Assembly (NCBI GenBank): GCA_020636275.1 | Contig: JACJYD010000003.1 | Coordinates: forward strand, 124,001-188,000 | Length of the DNA stretch: 64,000 nucleotides | Source of the DNA: Lewinellaceae bacterium | GTDB lineage: Bacteria; Bacteroidota; Bacteroidia; Chitinophagales; Saprospiraceae | Reading direction: 5' to 3' | Shown here: one piece after another, positions 41,122 to 50,408 of the stretch | How positions within the stretch are numbered: position 1 is the first letter of the stretch | Layout: every line of letters begins with the position of its first letter | Notes under the pieces: model-generated | What the model was told of the DNA's origin: nothing | Databases searched by the model: none | Seen by the model: only the letters and a program-made list of their open reading frames with translations | Made by a program: the position numbers and the translations under genes

Positions 41122-42257
41122 TTCTCCACCAGCTCAAACGCCCGGATGCCATCCAATACATAATCCACCTCTTCATCCGTTAGATCGGCGTGCAGGGGCA
41201 GGGTGATGAAACGCTCGTGTTCGGCTTCCACAAATGGGCAGGTATTCCCCCAGGGCTCGAAGAGGGGTTGTATGCTGAGCGGGGTATAGTGGCAGCCCGT
41301 CGCGATGCCCTTCGATTTGAGGAAGATCATCAGCTCGTCGCGCTGGTCGGCCCGCACGCCGAACATTTGGTAGCAATAGGTCTCCGGTTCGAAGGGAAGC
41401 AGGGGCTCCACGCCGGGAATCCCTTCCAGCCCGTCCATGTATTGCCGGATAACGGCGGAGCGGCGGGCGCTCATGCCGGGCAATTTTTTCAACTGGGCCA
41501 ACCCGATGGAGGCTGCCAGGTCATTCATATTGTATTTGTAGCCCAGCACGTTGATCTCGTAAAACCAATGCAGGGCATCCCGGTTGGCCGTGGTGTATTG
41601 TTGGGCGGTTTTCCAGTTGTCTTTATCGATGCCGACCCAACGCATGGCTTTTACATCCCGGAACAGTTCCGGGTCGTCGGTGACCATCATGCCGCCGTCG
41701 CCCGTGGTCATAAGTTTCTTTTCTTCAAAACTGTAGCAACCGATGTCGCCCCAGGTGCCGAGCATTTTGCCTTTATACATGGCGCCGGCGGTATGGGCGC
41801 AATCTTCGATCACTTTCAGCCCGCGCTCGCGGGCCCAGGGCATGAGGCGGTCCATCGGTACGGGGTGCCCGGCGTAATGTACGGGCATGACCGCTACGCA
41901 ATCCTTGTCGTATTTCCGGTCGAGGTCTTCCAGGTCCATGCCGAGGGTCACCGGGTCGCTGTCTACGAAAACAGGGATCAGCCGGTTGTAGAGAATGGAG
42001 GTGGCCGTGGCGGCAAAGGTCAGGGAGGGGACCAACACTTTTTTCCCTTCGGGAAAGCGAAAGACGCTGAGTGCCAGGTGCAGGGCAGCTGTGGCCGAGT
42101 TCACCCCGATCGCCATTTTTGCGCCTGTGAATTCGGCCCATTCGGCCTCAAATTGGTTGACCATGGGGCCCAGACCGATCCAGGACCGTTCGAAGGCCTC
42201 GCGGATATTTTGCAGTTCTTCTTCGCCTACAGAGGGCTTAAACAAGCGGACATTCAT
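41118..42257 (-). CDS. DegT/DnrJ/EryC1 family sugar aminotransferase
   Basis: A 379-residue PLP enzyme. SFEEKKLMTTGDGG gives the Schiff-base lysine (Lys181), with 'EDCAHTAGAMYKGK' and 'PVHYAGHPVPMD' as family motifs. It moves an amino group from glutamate to a 3- or 4-keto sugar nucleotide. The likely substrate is the CDP-4-keto-6-deoxy sugar from the genes upstream, though the oxidoreductase at 49413 opens a UDP-3-keto option. It overlaps both neighbours by 4 bases. Confidence 0.88.
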   Translation of the reverse strand: MNVRLFKPSVGEEELQNIREAFERSWIGLGPMVNQFEAEWAEFTGAKMAIGVNSATAALHLALSVFRFPEGKKVLVPSLTFAATATSILYNRLIPVFVDSDPVTLGMDLEDLDRKYDKDCVAVMPVHYAGHPVPMDRLMPWARERGLKVIEDCAHTAGAMYKGKMLGTWGDIGCYSFEEKKLMTTGDGGMMVTDDPELFRDVKAMRWVGIDKDNWKTAQQYTTANRDALHWFYEINVLGYKYNMNDLAASIGLAQLKKLPGMSARRSAVIRQYMDGLEGIPGVEPLLPFEPETYCYQMFGVRADQRDELMIFLKSKGIATGCHYTPLSIQPLFEPWGNTCPFVEAEHERFITLPLHADLTDEEVDYVLDGIRAFELVEK

Positions 42258-42814
42258 AAAATAATGGCATTATGGGTGTGGATGAATTGCGCTAACGTTG
42301 CGTTCTTTTGATCTTTTTCCGAAAGAATGGGATCGTCTGCCGGCCAGTCGATGCCGATGGCGGGATCGGACCAGAGCAGGCCGCCCTCGTGCTCGCGGTT
42401 GTAGACGTTGTCGACTTTGTACAGCACTTCACTCTCTTCGGTGAGGGTACAAAAACCATGGGCAAACCCGCGGGGGATGAAAACCATTTTCTGATTGGTT
42501 TCCGACAGCTCCAGCGCATCCCATTGCCCGAAGGTCGGAGAGCCTGCGCGAAGGTCGACGAAGACATCCAGCACCGCACCGCGAATACAGCGTACCAGCT
42601 TGGTTTCGGCGTAAGGCGGGAACTGGAAATGCAGGCCGCGGATGATCCCTTTCCGCTCGCTCCTGGAGTGGTTTTCCTGCAGCCAGATGCGTTCGAGCCC
42701 GGCTTCCCGGAAGATGCCGGCGTCGAAGGTGCGCATGAAGAATCCCCGCTCATCCCGGATAGGGGAGAGGGTGATCTCGCAGACGCCGCTTAATTTCCGT
42801 TCCTTGATCTCCAT
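42254..42814 (-). CDS. dTDP-4-dehydrorhamnose 3,5-epimerase-like protein
   Basis: A 186-residue cupin of the RmlC family. The start at 42814 (MEIKERKLSG) is chosen since the longer frame has no family match; it overlaps the rfbG stop by 25 bases. 'IIRGLHFQFPPYAETKLVRC' carries the catalytic His, and 'FIPRGFAHGFCTLTE' the second metal-free active-site segment. In this setting it probably epimerises a CDP-4-keto-6-deoxy sugar and not the dTDP sugar, since no rmlA or rmlB lies here. Confidence 0.85.
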   Translation of the reverse strand: MEIKERKLSGVCEITLSPIRDERGFFMRTFDAGIFREAGLERIWLQENHSRSERKGIIRGLHFQFPPYAETKLVRCIRGAVLDVFVDLRAGSPTFGQWDALELSETNQKMVFIPRGFAHGFCTLTEESEVLYKVDNVYNREHEGGLLWSDPAIGIDWPADDPILSEKDQKNATLAQFIHTHNAIIL

Positions 42815-43866
42815 AGTTCGCGGTATTGGTTGATCTGCTCCCGGCAAAGTCCGAGCACGTCGTCTTTCGTATATCGGGCATACCAGTCGGCGGTCAGCCG
42901 GATCATTTCCTGAAATTGCAACACGGGTTTCCACCCCAGTTCATGAATAGCCTTGCTGATCTCCAGCATGAGCAAGCCGGCTTCGTGGGGTTGATCCGGG
43001 TCTGATACATCGCGCCATTCGCCTTTGCCGAGGTGTTGGAGGAAGGCCTCTACGACCTGGCGGACGGAATAGACCTGGGTGGGCAGCGGTCCGAAATTCC
43101 AGGCGCTTGCGTAGCGGTCCGGAGCTTCCAGCAATTTGGCTGCCAGGAGCAGGTACCCGCTGAGCGGTTCCAGCACGTGCTGCCAGGGGCGGGTGGAATC
43201 GGGGCGCCGCACTTCGAGGGCCTGGCCGGCCTTTTCCGCGCGGATCACATCCGGTACCAGGCGGTTGGCTGCCCAGTCGCCACCGCCGATCACGTTGCCG
43301 GAGCGGGCCGAGGCGATAGCGGCCTGGCCGGGCGTTGAGAAGAAGGAGCGGCGGTAGGAAGAAATGACGATCTCGGCCGCGCCTTTGCTGGCGCTATACG
43401 GATCGTGTCCGCCCATGGGGTCGGACTCGCGATAGCCGAAGACCCATTCCTTGTTTTCGTAACACTTATCGGTAGTGACCATCACTCCGGCACGTACGCT
43501 GGAGGTGTGGCGGATAGCTTCGAGGATATGTGCCGTGCCCATAACATTAACGGCGAAGGTGTCGACCGGTTGGGCGTAGCTTTCCAGGACAAGGGGCTGG
43601 GCTGCCAGGTGCAGCACGATCTCCGGTTTTTCATCGGAAAAGATCCGCCGAACCTTTTCCAGGTCGCGGATATCGCAGCGGTAATCCGTAATGCGTTGGC
43701 CGATCCCACTGCGGGTAAAGACGCCGTCTTCGTCGAGGGGATCCAGTGCCAGGCCGATCACTTCAGCTCCGAGCATCTCGAGCCAGATAGCCAGCCAGGA
43801 GCCCTTGAAGCCGGTATGACCGGTGAGGAGCACTTTTTTACCCTTGAAAATGGAGAATTCGCTCAT
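42790..43866 (-). CDS. rfbG: CDP-glucose 4,6-dehydratase
   Basis: A 358-residue extended short-chain dehydrogenase. The start at 43866 (MSEFSIFKGKKV) gives an ATGA overlap with rfbF. TGHTGFKGSW at 15-24 is the NAD motif typical of CDP-glucose dehydratases, and Tyr-Lys is in DPYSASKGAAE. It turns CDP-glucose into CDP-4-keto-6-deoxyglucose. Direct coupling to the cytidylyltransferase gene supports the call. Confidence 0.92.
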   Translation of the reverse strand: MSEFSIFKGKKVLLTGHTGFKGSWLAIWLEMLGAEVIGLALDPLDEDGVFTRSGIGQRITDYRCDIRDLEKVRRIFSDEKPEIVLHLAAQPLVLESYAQPVDTFAVNVMGTAHILEAIRHTSSVRAGVMVTTDKCYENKEWVFGYRESDPMGGHDPYSASKGAAEIVISSYRRSFFSTPGQAAIASARSGNVIGGGDWAANRLVPDVIRAEKAGQALEVRRPDSTRPWQHVLEPLSGYLLLAAKLLEAPDRYASAWNFGPLPTQVYSVRQVVEAFLQHLGKGEWRDVSDPDQPHEAGLLMLEISKAIHELGWKPVLQFQEMIRLTADWYARYTKDDVLGLCREQINQYRELWRSRNGN

Positions 43867-44642
43867 TTCCAGATATTCCATTTTGCTTCACCCGATGTCC
43901 AGAGCCGGTCTAGCGTTTGTTTGTCGCGGAGGGTGTCCATCGGTCTCCAGAAGCCGTAATGGCGGTAGGTGAATAACTCGCCGTCATTGGCCAGGTTTTC
44001 GAGGGGCGCGCGTTCGAAGATCGTTTCGTCGCCTTGTTGGATATAGTCGAATACTTTGTGTTCGCAAACAAAGAATCCCGCATTGATCCAAGCGCCGTCG
44101 CCTTTCGGTTTTTCCACGAACTTGCCCACTTTGCCGCCATCGCCGATATCCAGGGCGCCGAAGCGGCCTTCCGGCTGGGAGGAGGTCATGGTGATGGCCT
44201 TGCCGTGCGATTGGTGGAAGTTGATCAGTTCGGGGATGTTGATGTCCGATACGCCGTCGCCGTAAGTAAGCATAAAGGGCTCTCCGGGTTGGAGGTAGGG
44301 TTTGGCCCGCAGCACCCGTCCACCGGTCATGGTGTCGAGGCCGGTATCGAGCAGGGTAACCGTCCAGGGTTCGCTGGGGTTGTGGTGGATCTTCATCTGG
44401 TTATTGGCCAGGTCGAAGGTCAGGTCGGCGTGGTGGAGGAAGTAATTGGCGAAATACTCCTTGATCACATAGCCTTTGTAGCCGCACAGGATGATAAAAT
44501 CGTTGAATCCGTAGTGCGAATAGATTTTCATGATATGCCACAGGATCGGCTTGCCGCCGATCTCCACCATGGGTTTGGGCCGGATATCGGTTTCTTCGCT
44601 GAGGCGGGACCCATAGCCGCCGGCCAGTATCATTGTTTTCAT
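43863..44642 (-). CDS. rfbF: glucose-1-phosphate cytidylyltransferase
   Basis: A 259-residue nucleotidyltransferase. LAGGYGSRLSEETDIRPKPM is the CTP-binding and metal motif of RfbF, and 'GDGVSDINI' and 'GFWRPMDTLRDK' are family-specific. It makes CDP-glucose from CTP and glucose 1-phosphate. Length is the usual 257-259. It begins in an ATGA overlap with the flippase gene, starting the CDP-sugar cassette rfbF-rfbG-epimerase-aminotransferase-acyltransferase. Confidence 0.94.
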   Translation of the reverse strand: MKTMILAGGYGSRLSEETDIRPKPMVEIGGKPILWHIMKIYSHYGFNDFIILCGYKGYVIKEYFANYFLHHADLTFDLANNQMKIHHNPSEPWTVTLLDTGLDTMTGGRVLRAKPYLQPGEPFMLTYGDGVSDINIPELINFHQSHGKAITMTSSQPEGRFGALDIGDGGKVGKFVEKPKGDGAWINAGFFVCEHKVFDYIQQGDETIFERAPLENLANDGELFTYRHYGFWRPMDTLRDKQTLDRLWTSGEAKWNIWK

Positions 44643-46102
44643 CGGAGCTTGGCGATTAATTGTAGCGTTTTGGGGATGATCAGGCGTCGGATCATATTCA
44701 TTTCCTCGGTTTTTGTCAGCAGGTGCAGCCCAAGGTAAGCCAATCCGCCGACAATTATGCCCAGGGACGCATGGAAAAGTGCGTAGCCATAAGGCAGGGT
44801 CGTGGTGAAAAATACCAGCGCCCCCATCAATAAGCTGATCAGAATGGTAGGGAAGATGTCCCGGAGCTGTTGGGCCAGGGAGTAATCCAGGAGTTTTTTA
44901 GAATAGTAAACGTTGATCAGCATATTGATGTAGGTAGAGATCACTTCGCCGACCACGAGGCCGAAGATCCCGTAGCGGAGTCCGATGACGATGGCGATGG
45001 CGATGATGATCTTTTTGATCACTTCCAGTTTCAGGCTCAGGTCGGAGCGCCCCAGCACCAGCAACATGTTGAGGTTGACGGTGGTTAGGTGGTAGGTTGC
45101 GCCCGAGAGGCAGAGCAGTTGGAGGAAGGGAACCGATTCCAGCCATTTTTCACCCACCAGAAGGATGATGAGGGGCTCGGCCAACACGCCGAGCAGCATC
45201 ATGGCGGGAAAAATGACGAAAGAGCTCAGTTTGAGTATTTTCCGGTAAGTGTCTTTCAGTTTACCCAGATCGTCCTGGAGCTTGGCCAACACGGGGTAGG
45301 TAACCCGCTGGATCGTCCGGAACAGGGTGTTGATCACCATGTTGGTGAAGTTGCCGGCCTGAGTGTAAAACCCCAGGGACGCTGCGGCAAAGAATTTACC
45401 GATCACCACTTTGTAAATATGGGAAAAGAACTTGTCCAGAACGGCGGCCGACAAGATCTTGGAACCGAACCCGAACAATTTCCGGAAGGAAGCCTTGCTG
45501 AATTTCAGGGAAGGCTTCCAGGGGTTCAACCGCCAGAGGGAAGCGGTTTCCATCAGGCTCATCACTCCGATCCGGACCACCAGTGCCCAGACGCCAAAGC
45601 CCGCGACAGCCATTCCGATACCGACCACCCCCGACAGAAGCACCGCCACAAAGCGGGCCTTGGTCTGGGTTTTGAAATCGATCTGCTGGGTCAGGGTGGA
45701 CCGCTGGATGATCGACACCGATTCGATGATCAGATTGAGTCCCATGACCCGGACGATCCAGGTGAGCAAGGGTTGATCGAAAAAATTGGAGATCAGCGGA
45801 GCGCAGAAAAAGAGCCCCACATAAAGGATTACCGCAGTGACCAGGTTGAACAGAAAGGTGGTCGATTTATCGATCTCCGAGATCTCCTTTTCCCGGATCA
45901 GCGCCGTGGAAAAACCGCTTTCCACAAAAACCGACGAAAGCTCGAAGAAGATCATGACCATGGCGACCAGCCCGAAATCTGCAGGCAGCAGCAAGCGGGC
46001 CAGGACGATCGTGATCAGGAAGTTGATACTACTGCTTCCCAACTTGTCGATGAAGACCCACAAGATGCCCGACAGCGACTGTTCGCCTAAGGTTTTGGAC
46101 AT
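44639..46102 (-). CDS. lipid-linked oligosaccharide flippase (Wzx-like)
   Basis: A 487-residue inner-membrane protein with about 12-14 helices, of the polysaccharide biosynthesis/MOP flippase family ('SGILWVFIDKLGSSSINFLI', 'GFSTALIREKEISEID'). It moves undecaprenyl-linked repeat units across the membrane. Its start touches the stop of wzc by one base. The closest family is the WzxC/TuaB type. Substrate specificity cannot be told. Confidence 0.88.
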   Translation of the reverse strand: MSKTLGEQSLSGILWVFIDKLGSSSINFLITIVLARLLLPADFGLVAMVMIFFELSSVFVESGFSTALIREKEISEIDKSTTFLFNLVTAVILYVGLFFCAPLISNFFDQPLLTWIVRVMGLNLIIESVSIIQRSTLTQQIDFKTQTKARFVAVLLSGVVGIGMAVAGFGVWALVVRIGVMSLMETASLWRLNPWKPSLKFSKASFRKLFGFGSKILSAAVLDKFFSHIYKVVIGKFFAAASLGFYTQAGNFTNMVINTLFRTIQRVTYPVLAKLQDDLGKLKDTYRKILKLSSFVIFPAMMLLGVLAEPLIILLVGEKWLESVPFLQLLCLSGATYHLTTVNLNMLLVLGRSDLSLKLEVIKKIIIAIAIVIGLRYGIFGLVVGEVISTYINMLINVYYSKKLLDYSLAQQLRDIFPTILISLLMGALVFFTTTLPYGYALFHASLGIIVGGLAYLGLHLLTKTEEMNMIRRLIIPKTLQLIAKLR

Positions 46103-48540
46103 TACTTGGAATGTGTTTTAACCCGTTTCTTGGAATGGCCATTCTCAGTGACCGGCGCGGCAGAAGAGGGTTTTGCGGAAGAAGACTGTTTGTGTTTTTT
46201 GTGTTTTTTCCGCTCCGTTAGGCGCTTGAACCAGTTTTTCAGACCCGGTTCGTCCTCGTAGTAGCCGTAGCCGTACCCGTATCCATACCCGTAGCCGCTG
46301 CCGTAAGAGCCGGGGCGATTCATGCGCAGGCCGTTGAGCACGATGAAAGGCCGGGGCATTTTCTTCTTCTTGTTGATATCATCGATGATCTGCAGCTGGG
46401 GAATGCGCGTGTAGCCGGCCCGTGCAATATACATGGTGGCCTGGGTGACATCGCTCAATTGAAGTGCATCTGCGACCATTCCCACCGGAGGCGTGTCCAG
46501 GATGATGAAATCGTAGACTGCTCGCAGCTCATCCACGAGGTGGCGGAGTTGTTCGGAGAGGATCAATTCACTGGGGTTGGGAGGTTTGGGACCACTGACG
46601 ATCACATCCAGATTGGGATGGAGACCGCTGGAGTGGATAATGTCATTGGCTTTGACCTCCGGGTTGACCAGATAGTCCACCACGCCGTGCTTGGGGCGTT
46701 CGATGCCCATATAGAGATCTTGCTTGGGTTTGCGGAGGTCCAGCTCGAGGACCAATACCTTTTTGCCGGCCAGCGCCTGGGTCATCCCCAGGTTCAGGGC
46801 GATGAACGACTTGCCTTCCCCGGAGAAGGAGGAAGTGATCAGGATCACCTTCAGGTCCTCGCCAGGCGTCAGGTAGTTGAGGTTGGCCCGCAGCAGCCGG
46901 AACATTTCGGCTGCGATCGAAGAACTTTTCTCCTTGACCACCTGGTGGGTTTTCCGGCGGCTCAAAGCGATGGAACCCAGGAGCGGCACGGAAGTCGCTC
47001 TTTCGACCGTGGTCTCATCCTGGATGCGGTCGTTGAGATTTTCGACGAGCAGGATCAGGCCGGTGGGGATGGCCAGCCCCAGGAAGAAAGCGATCAGCCA
47101 GATCTGGGAGCCTTTCGGACTGATCGGCGCATAGGGGATATCGGCAGGTTCAACCACTTTACCGGTCGGGACAGTGACCGCCATGGAGATCGCCGATTCT
47201 TCCCGTTTTTGAAGCAGGTAGACGTAAAGGTTTTCCTTCACGCCTTTGCGCCTTTCTTTCTCCACGAGCTCCCGCTCGCGGCGCGGGAGGCTGCGCATTC
47301 GGTTTTCCAGGGTTTGCTGTTGGTTCTTTCCGGCTCCCAGGGCTACCTGGAGGTCACTTTTGATCGACTGAATGTTTTCGATGATGGTTGACCGCAGGTT
47401 CTGGATCTGTTTTTGAATGAGTTCGAGATCGGGGTGCCGGGCGCCCTTTTTGCTCTCCTCCTGGGCCCGCAGAGCCAATAACTGGTTAAAACTCTCCAGT
47501 TGTTTGGTCAGGGTCAGGTTGTTAATGCTGACGTTGGTGGGCACGAACTCGAAGTTATTTTGATTCTTGACCAGGAAATTTTCCATGGAGTCCAGGATCT
47601 CCAACTGAACTTCGGTGTTGGAAACTTCCCGGTTATAGGAGGCGACTTCACTCAGCAGCAGACTGCTTTCTGCAGTGAGTTCCACCATGTTGTTATCCCG
47701 CTTGTAAACCTCCACTTCCTGTTCCGCCTCTTCCAGTTCCGATTCGATGAGGTTGATGCGTTCGTTGAGGAGGTCGATCGTGTTTTCAAAGGCTTTGTTT
47801 TTATCCTCCACCGACTTGCGATTATAGGCTTCGATCACGCCCATTAACACGTCGCGGGCCCTTTCTCCGGAGGCATCTTTCAGCTTCAGGTTCAGGGTGC
47901 TGGATTCTTCCCCCTTGGCCTCTACTTCCAGGTTGTCGGAGAAATAACCGGCCATATCCCGGATAGGCAGGGCCATCACCTCCATCGTCACGCCGGGATC
48001 GAGGTTCCGGGTGCGGGAGAGGGTGATCTTGCCTTCGGGCAGCGTCAACTCCGAACCGAATTCTCCGGAATATTCCGCGTCCTCTACGACAAAAGAATAG
48101 CCGCCTTTTCCGTCGGGCAGGATGGTGCCTTCGATAGCGCCGTTGGGGTAGGCCGGCTGCCAGTCGAGGATGCGGATCGGGGAGTTTTTGTACAACTCGC
48201 GTTTCACCAGGCCGTTTATTACGAAATACCGGTATTGAAGTTCATTGTTGCGGACCACCTCCTTCATAATAGGTGAAGAGCGCAGGATGTGGACCTCGTT
48301 CTCCAGGTTCTTTTTCTTCTTGCCCAGGCCCAGTTCGGAGAACAAGACTTCCTCGCTGAGTTGCCCGGAGTTTTCGTCATCCTTGATGAGCAATTGGGCC
48401 TCCACCTTGTACTTTGGGGGAGTGATTTTCAGGTAATAGAAGGCTCCGGCCAGAGCCAGTGGAAAGATCAGTACATACAGGTACCAATACTTTAGCGCTT
48501 TAAACAGCAATTGTTTAAAATCCAATTTTTCGTCAGCCAT
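46102..48540 (-). CDS. Wzc-type polysaccharide co-polymerase / tyrosine autokinase
   Basis: An 812-residue protein. The N-terminal Wzz domain has two membrane helices (about 20-40 and 500-520) around a long coiled-coil periplasmic part. The C-terminal BY-kinase has Walker A SGEGKS near residue 570 and Walker B VLVLELDLRKPK. Near the end is a Gly-Tyr repeat (GSGYGYGYGYGYGYY), then a Lys/Ser-rich basic tail. The tyrosines probably act as the autophosphorylated cluster that sets chain length and export. It lies next to wza, as usual. Confidence 0.9.
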   Translation of the reverse strand: MADEKLDFKQLLFKALKYWYLYVLIFPLALAGAFYYLKITPPKYKVEAQLLIKDDENSGQLSEEVLFSELGLGKKKKNLENEVHILRSSPIMKEVVRNNELQYRYFVINGLVKRELYKNSPIRILDWQPAYPNGAIEGTILPDGKGGYSFVVEDAEYSGEFGSELTLPEGKITLSRTRNLDPGVTMEVMALPIRDMAGYFSDNLEVEAKGEESSTLNLKLKDASGERARDVLMGVIEAYNRKSVEDKNKAFENTIDLLNERINLIESELEEAEQEVEVYKRDNNMVELTAESSLLLSEVASYNREVSNTEVQLEILDSMENFLVKNQNNFEFVPTNVSINNLTLTKQLESFNQLLALRAQEESKKGARHPDLELIQKQIQNLRSTIIENIQSIKSDLQVALGAGKNQQQTLENRMRSLPRRERELVEKERRKGVKENLYVYLLQKREESAISMAVTVPTGKVVEPADIPYAPISPKGSQIWLIAFFLGLAIPTGLILLVENLNDRIQDETTVERATSVPLLGSIALSRRKTHQVVKEKSSSIAAEMFRLLRANLNYLTPGEDLKVILITSSFSGEGKSFIALNLGMTQALAGKKVLVLELDLRKPKQDLYMGIERPKHGVVDYLVNPEVKANDIIHSSGLHPNLDVIVSGPKPPNPSELILSEQLRHLVDELRAVYDFIILDTPPVGMVADALQLSDVTQATMYIARAGYTRIPQLQIIDDINKKKKMPRPFIVLNGLRMNRPGSYGSGYGYGYGYGYGYYEDEPGLKNWFKRLTERKKHKKHKQSSSAKPSSAAPVTENGHSKKRVKTHSK

Positions 48541-48596
48541 GTGTTCTGCGATTGGAGTGAAAAAAGGAAGAAATAGGGAGCGGGCAGCTTTGCTGC

Positions 48597-49394
48597 TTAT
48601 TTGATGAGCAGGGTGCTCAACAAGAAAGTAAGGAAGCTGATAAACGGCACAATGATCACGGAATATCGCTCGACAAAGTCGCCTTGGGTGGCGAACTGCT
48701 TGGCTTTGAGCGGTTCCACGTAGATGATATCATTCGGACTCAGGTAGAAATAATTCGATTCGAAAAGGGTTTTATCCTGGGTGTTGACCCTTGCGTACTC
48801 CCGGACGTTGTTCCGCTCCCGGATGACCAATACCGAGTTGCGGTCGGCGTATGGCGTGAAGTCGCCGGCCATACCGATGGCTTCCAGGATGGTAAGCCGT
48901 TCGTTGGGTATGGTATAAGTATTGGGTTTGAAGACCTCGCCCAGGAGGGTGACCTTGAAATTCATGAAGCGCACCTGTACCGAGGCATCGGGAATAAAGA
49001 GCACCAGGCTGTCGCGGATCTCTTCCCGCAATTCGAGGGTAGTTTTATTCGCGGCCTGGAACTTCCCGATATAAGGGAGGTAGATCTGGCCTTCCTCATC
49101 TACGCGGTAGCCTTCCTGTATGCCGAGGGCTCCGGCGCCGGCAGAAGCTGCGGCATCGGCCCCGCCAAATTTTTGTTGGTAAAAGGCTCCGAGGTTCTCC
49201 GGATAGTTGCTGGAAACCTGGATGCTGATGATGTCATCGGTGCGGATCTTCAACGGGGGGATAAAGGGCAGGTTGGTGGTGTCGCTAACTACATCATCGA
49301 GCATCAGGATCTGAGAATACTTGACTCCCCCGCATCCGGTGAGCAAAAAATAGCCCAGGAGCAGGAATAAAAAAAACGAGTATCTGGATGTCAT
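48597..49394 (-). CDS. Wza-type polysaccharide export protein
   Basis: A 265-residue lipoprotein (lipobox LLTGC, Cys21). It has a poly-export domain ('DDIISIQVSSNYPENLGAFY') and SLBB-type segments ('VTLLGEVFKPNTYTIPNERL', of which GEVFKPNTYTIP is the core), and a C-terminal hydrophobic helix (VPFISFLTFLLSTLLI). It is the short Bacteroidota form of Wza, making the outer-membrane exit channel. It pairs with Wzc, whose gene starts 56 bases further on. Confidence 0.9.
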   Translation of the reverse strand: MTSRYSFFLFLLLGYFLLTGCGGVKYSQILMLDDVVSDTTNLPFIPPLKIRTDDIISIQVSSNYPENLGAFYQQKFGGADAAASAGAGALGIQEGYRVDEEGQIYLPYIGKFQAANKTTLELREEIRDSLVLFIPDASVQVRFMNFKVTLLGEVFKPNTYTIPNERLTILEAIGMAGDFTPYADRNSVLVIRERNNVREYARVNTQDKTLFESNYFYLSPNDIIYVEPLKAKQFATQGDFVERYSVIIVPFISFLTFLLSTLLIK

Positions 49395-49412
49395 TTGGAT
49401 GGATTTAATGGA

Positions 49413-50408
49413 TTATACAGTAGAAGTGTCGGAATGACCGTCTAATTCAAAGGGGTGGCGGGCAAGCGAGACCTCCGCCAGCGGGTGGTGTACACCATTG
49501 AGGCCGCTGGGCTGGATGTTACGGATGTCGAAGGCAGCCTGAACCGCATGGGCGGCGGCGTCCAGCCCAAAACCTTTCCCTTCCAGGATGGCCTGATAGC
49601 TCAGGGTGTGCAGGTCGGTAAATCCTTCGCTGAATTCCACCTCTTTTCCATCAACCAGAATAGAGCGGTAAGTGCGAGTGCCCTTCGACCGGATGGATTC
49701 CGGCAGGGTATCGTAATTGATGCTTAAAAACCACCGTACACGGGCCCGCTCCAATTCCATATAGCCCGCAGCCCGGTCGTGTGTGTGAAGGTGGACGATA
49801 TTCGTCTTTACCTCTCCGAATATCCAGTGCAGCATGTCGAAGAAGTGGATCCCAATATTTGTAGCGATTCCCCCAGACTTTTCTTTCTCCCCCTTCCAAC
49901 TGGCGTAATACCAGTTTCCCCGGGAGGTGATGTAGGTGAGGTCTACGTCAAAGACCTTGCCTGCCGGCGCCGAATCCACCTTTCGCTTGAGTTCCTGCAG
50001 GGCGGGGTGCAGGCGAAGCTGCAGGATCGTATATACCTTCTTCCCGGTCTCTTCTTCCATGTCCCGGAGCGCTTCGACGTTCCAGGGGTTCAGGACCAGC
50101 GGTTTTTCACAAATGACATCCGCCCCGATGCGCAGGCCAAAGCGGATGTGGGCATCGTGCAGGTAGTTGGGCGAACAAACCGATACGTAATCGACCGGTA
50201 TGCCGATCGAATGGTTGAGCTTGTGGACGTGCCGGTCGAAGCGTTCAAATTCGGTAAAAAATGCAGCTTCAGGAAAGTAGGAGTCGATGATCCCGACGCT
50301 ATCGGTCTTATCCAAAGCGGCTAATAAAGTATTTCCCGTATCGCGGATTGCCCGCATGTGACGAGGCGCAACGTACCCGGCAGCCCCAATGAGTACAAAG
50401 TTGTTCAT
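49413..50408 (-). CDS. Gfo/Idh/MocA oxidoreductase, WlbA/WbpB-like
   Basis: A 331-residue NAD-dependent sugar dehydrogenase. 'FVLIGAAGYVAPRHMRAI' is the Rossmann motif, with 'ICEKPLVLNPWNVEAL' (EKP) and 'GIATNIGIHFFDMLHWIFG' as the catalytic Lys and His segments. The whole N-terminus strongly resembles WlbA/WbpB, which oxidise UDP-N-acetylglucosaminuronate at C3. It is the first gene of the polysaccharide locus, behind a TACCTTTG box. The partner 6-dehydrogenase is not in the window. Confidence 0.85.
   Translation of the reverse strand: MNNFVLIGAAGYVAPRHMRAIRDTGNTLLAALDKTDSVGIIDSYFPEAAFFTEFERFDRHVHKLNHSIGIPVDYVSVCSPNYLHDAHIRFGLRIGADVICEKPLVLNPWNVEALRDMEEETGKKVYTILQLRLHPALQELKRKVDSAPAGKVFDVDLTYITSRGNWYYASWKGEKEKSGGIATNIGIHFFDMLHWIFGEVKTNIVHLHTHDRAAGYMELERARVRWFLSINYDTLPESIRSKGTRTYRSILVDGKEVEFSEGFTDLHTLSYQAILEGKGFGLDAAAHAVQAAFDIRNIQPSGLNGVHHPLAEVSLARHPFELDGHSDTSTV

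Noticed and set aside
42254..42814. dTDP-rhamnose pathway from the RmlC-like gene
   Set aside because: No rmlA, rmlB or rmlD gene is present; the gene sits in a CDP-sugar cassette.
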